64,000 bases of DNA, taken from assembly GCA_015350385.1 (NCBI GenBank), contig WNKI01000002.1, positions 9,172,515 to 9,236,514 of the forward strand, given 5' to 3'. The position numbers and the translations under genes were made by a program. Source of the DNA: Aculops lycopersici (Eukaryota > Arthropoda > Arachnida > Trombidiformes > Eriophyidae). Shown here piece by piece: positions 1 to 11,120 of this stretch (position 1 is its first letter; each line of letters opens with the position of its first letter). Below the pieces are notes generated by a model. That model ran no database searches, was not told where the DNA came from, and saw only the letters and a program-made list of their open reading frames with translations.

Positions 1-137
1 TTGAGTTGGTTGGAAACCTTGAGTGCTGATTTGCATAGAGAGCCATCGGATGAGGATTGGGATAGGATTGCATGGGCTCTTCTGTTATTGTTTTCGCCAG
101 AGCACGTGCTTCCAGGTCGGCTGGTGGTTCAATGTCG
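1..137 (-). CDS. Cirl: Latrophilin exon 9 (partial): third intracellular loop continuation
   Basis: The acceptor ctcgacag|C fits phase 2 of exon 8. The open frame reads DIEPPADLEARALAKTITEE and continues to the window edge without a stop. It is hydrophilic and holds no helix, so the third intracellular loop would exceed 150 residues before TM6. The codons look protein-like, but no family motif identifies the exon. The alternative is an exon of a splice variant. Confidence 0.65.
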
Positions 138-3100
138 CTGTCGAGAGTTCAGCGCACTAAATTAGCGGCACGCCCATGGCGCCTTAGAAAGGGTTGCGCA
201 ATTTAGTGCGCGCATATGGAAATCAGCAACCGTGTAGGTTCCCCACGCCCGCACCCGTTAACGTTGACTTTAGAAGAGGAGCGAGGGAGGGAGAGAGAGA
301 ACAGTGCCAAGCGAAACAAGATCCGAAAACATGGCAGCAAAACAAGCAGAATTCTGGTGCCACAAATTCTAGGCCGCCCTCAGCGTTTTAATGACCACCG
401 ACGGGATTAGGTTTCACTCTTGGGATCTTTCAATTCTCTCAACTCGGAAATTTAAACATTATTGAAAGTGCAAATCACAAGACTCCAACCCTCTCGCAAA
501 TTGAACGGTTACGTGGTTTCTGTTTCAATCGGCTCAAGGAGCTCGTGTTGCTCCAAGAATTCACTGAAACCAGCGTGTGATGCAAATAACAATCCCATTT
601 CGGTGGGTTGTTTTTAGGTGCTCAACGTTTTGTTATTACTGGCTGGCGTGAGAGGAAAATAAATGAAAGTACTTGTAATAAAAGTTGGAGGCAGCCAAGG
701 GAGAGCATTCCAAACTTGAGCTTTTTTGCTCGAGTCTGCAAGCAGATGCTCAAGTTTTCCCTCTGACTTTACCTAGAAGAATCAGGCAAATATGCAAGAG
801 AAGGGAATTAGGTTACTGGTATGTTATGTTACCGAGTTCAGATTAACTCACCTTGTGCGTTTAGTGTCGTCCAACTGCCAGTGGCAGTTGGTATTGGCTG
901 CTTGTTGTAAATGTGGAACCTCGCACGATGATTGGTTCTGTTGTTGGTGTTGTTTATTCAAGACTTGCTGGCTGGCTCCAATCTCTCGGTTTGTTGCTTG
1001 CTGATGGTTGTGGAGGTTTCCACTGGTCCCATTGACCAAACTTGAGCTGCCATACGGATTCACAATGCTCGTAACTCCGGCCATCGAGTTTACCATCGAA
1101 GCTCCCGCTCCTCCGCTCAGTTGACGCCGGTGATGGTCTTGGTTGTGACTGTCAAAGTTCTTGTGATTATTTTGGCTCATAATGAAGAGGGCCAAGCCAA
1201 CGAGGACAAAGCAAACCACAGGTAGGTAGTATAGGATGATGGCCAATCCGGTGGAGCCACAATCAACTAGCAGAGGCCAGGTGTTCAATTGGGCGCTCCG
1301 TGAGGTTACATAAGCGAGTGCGTTGATTGCCTGGCTCTCTTTAAGGGATAGCCAGCCAATTAGCGAGGTTATGGCTAGGGGTAGAATATTTTCAATTGTC
1401 CAGAGTAGCGAGCAAGTGGTTGAGGATGAGGAGAGGGAGCAGAGGGATCCCAGGATTCTGGTGAAGTGGTTGCCTCTCTTGTGGTGGTGGTTGCTACTGT
1501 AGCTCAGGTGGCGCAAGTGACTGTTTCCGGCCAGGTGGGCCAGGTGAGGTCTACCGTAGATTCTCTGTTGCTCTACGGCAGTGGCGGCTGCGGTTACCGC
1601 GGCCGACGAGTCAAAACTAGAGGTGGGCGAGACGCCAAGTGGTTGCCCATTTTGTCCATTTTGTCCATATCCATTTCCGTATACTTGGTGCTGCTGCTGT
1701 TGCTGCCTCATGCCGCCATAAATTGTGGCCACTGCATTGGGACTGGTGCTAGTCGATGTTGTAGTGGCGCCTCCGTATTGCGTTAGCTTATCGCTGCCCT
1801 CGCCGCCAGTTGACGAGGTCGAGGAGGCGGATGTTGAGCTGGAGGAGAGTTGGTAGCCGTGAATTGACTTGGTGCTTCCGGTCACTAAACTATTCAACCT
1901 GAATAGCCTCAGATTTAAGCCAACCAACTTGGCCGCCAGCCAACAGGTAAAACTGGCAACAAAATAGTAGAGCGCCAGTACCAAACAAGTTGTCACCAAT
2001 CCAATTGTTGGCAGTATCTGATCAACTGGTCTGATTGATTGATTGCGAAAATCCCAACTTCCATCGGGCCGGAGGTGAAGGTCAACCATTGGTCTTGGTG
2101 GATAATTTTGACTCTCAACCAAGAGGACAACCAACAATTGAATTGCAAATAAATGGACAATCAATTTGATGGGCACCTGAAATGGGCGAATCTTGTTCTG
2201 TGAGTTGCAAGCACCTGTTCTCGCTGCTAGCACTGCATTCGACGGCTGCATCAAACTGCCACCGAAGGCCTCGTGCTCTAGTTTGCTCTTGGTGTTAGCC
2301 AGAGTAGCCGAGTAGTCGCTCGAGCTGTAGGTGGGCGAGCTGTCTGCAGCAAGCTGATGATGATTGGCCGCTCGTTGCCTCATATCAACCGTCGATTGGC
2401 CATCGATTACCTGGCGACGACTCGACGCCGAGTTTATCATACTAAACGGTGGCAATTGGTGATTGGTGTGGTTGTTGGAGTTTCCATCGCGCAATTGATT
2501 GCTTAAATCACGCAACGTGGCCACCGGTTGCTGTTGTAGTGTGTTAAAGTTGTTGCTGTTGCTCGTCACCAGCAAAGGCGGCGGCGGAAGCGAGGGAATG
2601 GCACTCAGTAGGCGGCGCTCGTGGGCTCGGTGGTAGAGAGAACTCATCAGGTAGATGGCTAGCAGGATGGCGCTTGTCAAGCAGGAGCCACAAATGATCA
2701 GGCGCAGGTTGCCGCTGCTGCCGTTTTGAACAGGTGAGCTTGACGCTTCGAACAGGTTGCCACCAAGCATCTGAATGGCCGTTGAGTTGTTGTTTTTTTC
2801 ATTTTAAGAGCGGATTCAATTTAAATGTTATGGTTAAGGTGGGACATAGTAAGTGAGGGATGACAATGAAGGAGAGGAGTTAGTTTCACGCTTGTAGTCA
2901 AGGTTGTCGTTGATGCTATTACATTTTAACACCAGCATCGGATTTTATCTCCGCGGGTCGGCTGTTGTCATCTAAGTTTAGTTGTTGATTGTTGCTGCTG
3001 TTGTCGTTGTTGTTGTGTCAAAGTGGGCGTTTCTCTCCTTCGTTGTTGTCATCGGAGTAATGGCAAAAAGGTAGGGTGAGCAAACCAACTTAAACTCAAG

Positions 3101-6100
3101 CAAACTACCTCAAATTTCGTTCATTTTATTTGCCAAGCCGACTGTCGAGCTTGGTGGTTGAGTGTTGCCAATTTTTACGCCCTTCGATGGCGATTTCAAT
3201 CGAAGCCTCGATTTTTTCCCATCACAAATGGAATCAAAACACTCAAAAGCTGGCAAGCTGACGCGAAGGCAGTTGATGATGGACCCTCGGGGCTGTTTGG
3301 TTTGCCATTTAGCCACCGCTGCCACTATCTCTCAACTCATCTAACGAGAGCGCAAATCGCGAGACACCATCTCTGGCTCTGCCTTTTGGGGCATGCTGCT
3401 GCTTTTGTTGTTGCTGGCGCTCTTGCGGCCACTGATATCGGCAATCAAATGACTCTGCGCTCTCGTAGTTTCTCAATGTTATCGTATTAACCGGCTACTC
3501 GGCTGGCAAACGCGAGCGCGGAACAAACTAAATTCAAACCAAAGTGAGCAGCCGGACGAGCGAGAAAATTCTTTTTGAGTGCCTTGTGGTGGTTGTGCAA
3601 TGGACTTCAATGGTTTGATTGATGGCACGAGTCGCGTTTCTAGTCTAGTTTGCTCACTTCACCTGAAAGCTGCTCATTTGAATGCCATTAACAGGTCGCC
3701 TCTTCTAGTCGAGGCGAGAAGTCAGGTAGCCAGGTGTCGTCGTCTCTCTACTTCGCTCCAGTTTAGTTTATTCTAGTTAGCAGTGTAAACAAACGAGCAG
3801 CTCGCTCGCCCGTAATCCCGAGGTAGGGAGCCAATTTACAAGAGCGAGGGCGAGAGCAGGTAAAGCGAACAGGCAGGCAGGTAGACGAGGCGGCAGTCGA
3901 GAGATCAATCATCGAGCTGCGATCGTCTCGTTGGTCTATCTTGGTTGTTTGAGTTCAGTTAAGTTGAGTGAGTGAGTAAGTGAGCATCTCAAGTAAAAGC
4001 AGCAGCAGCGACAACATGAAGAGAGTCGCCAGCTAGATAGATGATTGGTCCTCCTACATCTCGACGTAATCAAAACACTACCGACAACAAAATCAACATC
4101 AACGCAGACAAAGGGACTAGTTCTGCGAGGATGTTAAGAAGAAATAAGGTCCCTTCATCGCAGGAGATAACATGTGTGCGTGCGTTGTTTAGTGGTGGTA
4201 GTTGTATATATATATATATATACATAAAACTAATACTCACCTTGGCCAGGTAAAGTGGCTTGCCAAGTTGTTGGAGGAAGAGCTCGTTTTCAACACTGTT
4301 TAATTGCACTCTTTTCTGGTTGTCCTGCTGATGGTGGAGTTGATTTGGTTGGTCATGTTGAATTTGGTTGCCGCTTGGCGCGTAATCTAAATGCTCCGCA
4401 TCTCCGTCTGCTGTTAGGCTGGTTTCCTTCAGCCAGTTTGAGGGCGTCAAAAGAGCAAAGGTGCTCAGGTGGTTGCAGGCACAAATGGAGTGCGTTGAGT
4501 TGGAGCCAACGAGCTTGCATCCGTCGGTTAGCCAATCGCTGGATATAAATAAGCGCGCATAGTGTTGGTAGTATTAGTGTTGGCGTTAGTGCAAGTGTTG
4601 ATGTGAATGTAAGCGTGAAAAGTTGGGGTAGATCGAATGGGTTAGTTCAGTGCTATTTTCTTTAGAAAACATGCTTCTCCTGTACTCGCACTTGCAGCTC
4701 GGTCTTGGACTCATTTAGTCCAAATGGATCGTAACGTCGAGATGGCGGCCGATAAGATCAAGATCGGCGCGCGCGTTGTCTTTGTCGCCGTTGACTGGCC
4801 GAAAATTAGATGGAAGTACACTTGTTCCGTCCAGTAGGGAGCTAGAGAAGGTAGGGAAAAAAGCGCAACTCAAAACTTACCTGCTACTCGGATCCCAAAA
4901 AGCGCAACGCGCTGCGCGATTATTCACTCTGCTCGCTGGCGGATGCAACTCGCCGCTTGCAGTTGCGTCACTTCCGCCTCCGAACCAGCCACTGAACCAA
5001 TCGGCGGCGGCCAGCGAGGAAGAGAAGCCAGTCGAGCTTGAGCTTGAGCTTGAGCTTGAGCTTAGCCTCGAGTTTGTTGCATAATCGGAGGCAACCAGCG
5101 AGCCACTCGAGCGACGGAACACCAACTCAATGGGCGCCGACAGGTCCACTTTGGGCGGATTGTACTTGGAGCGCGAGTCGGCGACAATCGAGAGACTAAC
5201 GAGATTTGAGTTGACAACCATCCGGTTGCCGTTGATTGTATCACCTGTTTGTTGTTGTCTTGGTTCCATTTGCGAGCCCAACGACCTGACCATGATAAAG
5301 ACAACCTTGAGCGCTTGAGCTGCAGTAGCAGTTGTTTTTTTTTGGATTGTTGTTTGAAGGTAAGTTCGAGAGAAAGAGAGTGCGTTAGTTTTGAATTGTA
5401 CTTTTTGTAACGGAAGAGAAGCTTGTTATTTTAAGACAAGCTCGACAACCAGGTGGCGCGACTAGACAGGAAACCCGGTCAATGTTGGCTTGAAACAATG
5501 GCCGCGCCAACGAGGGCATGTACATGTACGAGGATCTAGAGGAGAAACCAATCGATTGAGCCTCGAGTTTCTCGAGTTAAAGTAGGAGAGACTAAAACTA
5601 TTGAGCTAAAACTGAAAACCAAAACTCCAACCACCGAGTTACGCCCACCTTAACGCAATAAATTACTCCAACTCCATGGGCGCCACTGATTTGTGCCTGT
5701 CTCTCTGTCTCTAACTTGAGTAGTTCAGTTGGTTTAACTTTGGTTTTTCCACCACCAACACGAACTGCCAGTGGGAACTTGTATTGGGAAACTTATATAA
5801 TCTTATATAAATTTTCGACTTTTCCAACTGCACGATTTGAGCACAGTGGTGAGCATAGTGGCAAAGTGGGACTAGCACCAGTGGCGGCGCAGGGGAATAA
5901 TTGATTATCGTTTCCGTTTTCTACATTTCATTTCCTACTCCGACTCGCTGCCATTTGGAAGGAGGCATTGAGGATTTGCCTGCGACTCAGCTTCTGGTCC
6001 AGCTCCAATCTCAGACTTTCCCTCTGGTCAGTTACGACTCGTGCGACCGGAAGCGAGCTAAACTCTTTCTGCGCTTCTGAAAAACTTGAAGAAAAAGTAA

Positions 6101-6714
6101 ACCAAATTAGATGACCACTCGAGGGCCACTGAGCAAGGCCGATTTTCGCGTTGGCCGCAGGTGGTTCCAAGATTTTTCCATCTTTTACGCCAATGGAACG
6201 CTCGAACAAGTGGCTGCTCAGGAGCACAAAAGAAATGAGACACTTTAAGGAGTCGCTAAGTGGATCTAATAAAAAATACTAATGTTCCTGCCGTCCCCTC
6301 AGCTAGCACAGAGAGCGAGAGAGAGTGAGAGTGAGAGAGAGAGAGAGAGAGGGTGGGAGAAAAGACTGCTCTCTTGTGTTACAGCAGAAACGAGGAGAAG
6401 ACGATGGCCATTAAATCAGTGAGTTCCCTTGGCCTTTTTTCAATATCTCCAATGCCCTCGAGGCTTCACCAGAAGGCCGATGGGGTTGGTTTCAGCTAGA
6501 GATTTTATAACCATACTGTCCATGATAGGGACCAAATTTAAGCCTTGCTCCCACCCGCTAGGCGCAACCCGTTACGTTCTTCCGCGAGTCCTTCAAGTTC
6601 TAACTTAAACTTTTGCAAGGGAGAGAGAGAGAGAGAGAAATAGACAAGAGGCCAATGATCTGGTAAATCCCCGAAATTGGCCCCAAATCCAAAACCATCC
6701 TCTTCATTCACCCC

Positions 6715-6760
<46 letters not shown>

Positions 6761-9700
6761 AAATTCGGAAGGTGGAAAAAATGGACTGGTAGTGGTGGTA
6801 TAAACTTACCTGCTGCATGCTCCTGAGCCGATTGGCCATTGGCATTCTCGGCGCCGGAATTGAAATTAGGCCTTGGGATGGCCGATGTCGCCTGCAGGTG
6901 AAGGGTAAACTTTTGCTCCATGTCCATCCATTTGGTGCCCAATGTGCTCGTTTTACTTGGCAAACTTAGCTCAAGTGTTTGGTTGATCACTTGAGGCCGA
7001 AGGGCCAGCGACCTAATGGCGACGTACACATTCTCGGTCACCTTTAGGAAGGAGTGTCTTGGGTTGTTGTTGTTGTTTTGTTGTTCCGCTTGCTCGCCCA
7101 TTCGCGCCTGACTCGCTTGATCCTCTAACGAGTTAATATCTTGGGGCAATAACGTTGGCTCATCGAAGCCATACGAGTTCATGGTTTGTGCTCCGGCCAA
7201 AAGGACAGTTGCGCTTTCCAAGTTTTGCATCAGCTGGCCGGCGATCCTCTGGCGCTCGTCCTGCACTTGGGCCAAGTCGAGCCAAGCGTCCATTTGGTGT
7301 CCGCTGGCCAGATTATTAACCAGCTCAACGAGGGACTGCGTTGCGATTTGATGTGCATTCCGTGTGTTTAGTTTTATTTGTGGTAGAAGCAGTAGTGGTT
7401 GTTGTTGTTGGGAGAAAATATATATATATATATGCGTGTGTTTTGGGGTTTATGTTAGTATATCATGATTATCATTGGAATCAAAATTATTTTCTCCAAC
7501 ATTTCACACAAATTTGAACTTTCCCTTAGTCGGCGCAGGTTAATGGTTGGCCAAGCGGCCTACTGGCAGACTGAACAGTGGGCGCTGTTCAGTCTGCAAC
7601 TACGCGGCCAACTTCCGCCTGCCGCTCACTCTTTCTCAATAATCAATCGAGCGCGCGAAACCTATTAAATCCGCCGGCGCATTAGCGGACTTATCATCAC
7701 ACTTGCAGGCTCCAGTTTGCTCTCTTTACTCTCTACACAACCGTCGCAGCCACAAACTCAACTTATCACTACTCTCCAAACGTAGGAAGAGGAGAGAGCG
7801 AGAATCCCATTGCGTGGGATTCTCGTTGGGGTTCTCCTCTATAAGTTTGTATTTGGGAACGAGAGACGAGGTTTGGTTTTAACTTAAGTCTCTCGTTGCC
7901 AACATAAACATGAGTTATATTTGGGGGATGATTCAGGGCCAAAATTAGAATGATAGTCGCACATAGCAAGCTCCCATTTGAGTTCATAAATGTCCGCTAT
8001 CTCGTTCCAGATACACGGACAGAAACGATCTCTCGAGCAGCCATGTGACTGCTCGAGCGCATATTTATCCGCCCAAGCTAATTGCAAGCAAAGATTGCTG
8101 GCCACCAGCATGGACCTCAATGCCTCTGGCTTGGGATACAAGTTATCACTGGCAGCTAGGTGGTTGGATTACCGTCGTTTGCCAACTAGACTAGCGGAAA
8201 TCGGCCATCGGAAACCTAAAGCGCAATCGAGCGACCCCAAGTTAATAGCGATTTTTGCGCCTTCATATTTCTCACTTTGGCTCAAGAGTTTGGCGTGCTC
8301 GTTATCTGCGTAAAAATCGCCACCAAGTTGCAATTGAACTGGAAGAGTATTGCGCAAATTGGGCCAACTAGAGTAGGGATTTGCCAGTGGCCAGTGGCCA
8401 TTCCACTCGACTGCTCAGCTGCTGATTGTTGTTCGCTCGCGAATCGCGATTCGCGTACGACTGCTCACTTCCACTGATTGCGCTTCGCCGCTGGCCTTTT
8501 GAGAATCACATACACACACACACACACACCCACACCCAGTGCTCGCTTTGCAGTTATCAAAAATATCGTCGCTCTGAGCGACGAAAGACGACAAAGACGA
8601 GCGAGAAAAGTATTGCGCGTTAAAATTTTGTCGCTTGCCAAGCGAGTTAGCCGAAACCATTTGGTTAACAAACGGAGCTATGCGACGCCCAGAGATCCAA
8701 AATGAGCTGAGTTGTTGCGACAAAACACAATGAGACAGCCGCGAATGATTAATTAACAAGCGGCCCGAGTTGTGGTGGTCGGTGCTAATGCCGTCGCCGT
8801 CGCCGCTGCTGTTGCATAATGTCGGCAACTCGTAGACAACTTCCGAGTGTTTCGTGTGAGCAACATTGCTGCTCACTTTGCCCGACGCCTCGGCTCGCCT
8901 TTGGAGTGGAATTTTTTAATTTGCTCCACATGAGCGCCGAGCGCCACAAACCTCAACATGCCACCATGAGCTTGTTAACATGACTTGCCTCTTGTATTTG
9001 AGCTCACACACAAACCCAAGAGGCGAGTCGTTCTTTATTATTGGCGTTGCGTCGCGTCGCGTCGAGCAACTTTTGCGGTATCTGGTTGCTATTGCGTAAC
9101 TCGGTGCGCCACTTGAGGCTCGAGTGTGAGGGGGAAGGAAGCCACACAGCGAGCTAGCTTTTGCCTCTGATCACGTGGGCTGTTAAATGACTCCAACTTC
9201 CAGCAAACTTTTGGCGACTAAAGTGAGAGAATAGAGTCACTGTTCGTCGTCGCCGGCGCCAACGTTGAGCAAAGTGAGAAAGTGAAGACGGGCACGCGAC
9301 GCGAGTCTTGCTGCTAAGATGGAGTGTTGAAGTTTCATGGTGGCTCCGGCCGGCTAGCTAGCCAGCTAGATGCTAAAGTCTCGCCTAGCGGCTGGCGAAA
9401 CACATTAACATCAACGCGACGTCGGCGCAAGCTGCAATGTGACGGCGGAAGTGCAGACAGGAAGCTGCAAAGCTGATAAATCGCACCGCCGCCCGCTTCA
9501 CTCTTTGGTCTTTCAAAATCATCTTGTGTGGCGCCGCCGCCGACCCACCGGCTGACTCGACGACTCGCTAAACCCAAACTCGCAAACAATAACCGGGCCG
9601 CCGATTACATCGGCAACTCCGTCGATGTTGCATCCAAAGCGCCAGCCGGCATCAAAACGTTTGTTGTTGTGCAATCGAGTTGCGCGCAACGGGTACGTTG

Positions 9701-11082
9701 AATCAAAGCTGCTAAGCTCAAGAGTGAGAGTTGCTTTATATTTGCTCTCTGTTTGCCCCTCGGAATAAATAAATCTGATCGCCTCGCTCGACTAACACAT
9801 ACAAACTTGCTTGCTTGTCGGCCTGCCTGTCGCTCTCAAGTAAACGGCCGACGCGACACGCCGGCGGAAACAAACTAGTTAGCCTCTCAATTGCCTCTTA
9901 GTTACCGAGGAATAGCGGCAGTAGCGCGGCGAGTTGCCGCCGATACAACAATAGATCGGACCAGCCACTTGCTCCCAACTTGGAAAATTTCTAATCCGAT
10001 ATAGCAAATCGAGGCGCTTAATGTTTAGTTAGTGGTGGCTTCGCGTTTGCCGCCTTGCTTTGGACTTGAACCAGACGGGAGTTCAAGTTGCAAGTTGCAA
10101 GTTGCGAGTTGCGAGTTGCGAGTTGCGAGTTGCGAGTTGCGAGTTCCAAGTTCCAAGTTCCAAGTTCCAAGTTAAGCAAACAGGATGAGTCAAGTTGCTC
10201 GCTCCTTAAGTCTTCTAACTAAAAGTTTCATCGCTCGCTACACTGTTACATGTAGAACAAAACCTATTGCAATTGTGTTGCTAGTGTCAGATGATGACTT
10301 GAAATTCATCATCATGCTGCTCCAGTTTTTGTGGCCAAGTTATTATTTGTTGTCGGAGACGAGACATACAAACTAAACCTACAAGACCACTAGAGAGAGC
10401 GAGAGAGTGAGTTAGAGAGATTCAATCTGTTACTCTTCTCTTTGGCAGCCGCCGAAAGTGGCCTTGCGATTGGAAAGAAAAAAGCCTCGACTAGAGACGA
10501 AATTAAATTTCAATCTCTTTACTAATGCTACAGCTACCATCACTGCGCATTGCATTAGCACCAATGACGCAACAACAATGTAATGGTGGTTACATAGGTT
10601 ACCATTTGAAGCACGTACAAACGCCGGTGTTTTGGAACGAACTTTTGGATTGCCAGCAACCTGTTTCTCCAACGAGCAGAGGTTATTTTATTTTATTTTA
10701 TCTTATCGTATCGTATTTTTCTTTGGCGGCGCTCACAAAACTACAGCAATGTTTTTGTCTCTCTCACTCAACAAACGCGGCCAACAAACCCACTGGGGAT
10801 TTTTCGGTTTCTTTTTAGGTTGGTTGGCCAGCTCCAACATACTTTTGCGATCAATACATTTTCTCCTGGGGATTTGCCAACCGAGAGCAAAGTTCCAATC
10901 GGGGAAAAATCCCCACCTTCACCTCAAATAGTTTGGGGGAGGGGGACTATGGTGGAGCTCAAGGTATTTATCTTCATTCCCGCTCCTCATTACTCATCCG
11001 CTGGCTACCACTATGCAACAGCCAGAGCAACTCGGCCAATTTCTCGGTTAGCCTCAAGTGGCCCACTAGTAGTGGCAGTGGC

Positions 11083-11120
<38 letters not shown>

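Noticed and set aside
4070..4240. Open frame continuing from latrophilin exon 7 into a Tyr-Ile repeat
   Set aside because: The Tyr/Ile run is a translated (TA)n microsatellite after a consensus donor, so it is intron.
10084..10173. Possible CRISPR-like array
   Set aside because: The units are contiguous 7-mers without spacers, and the genome is eukaryotic.
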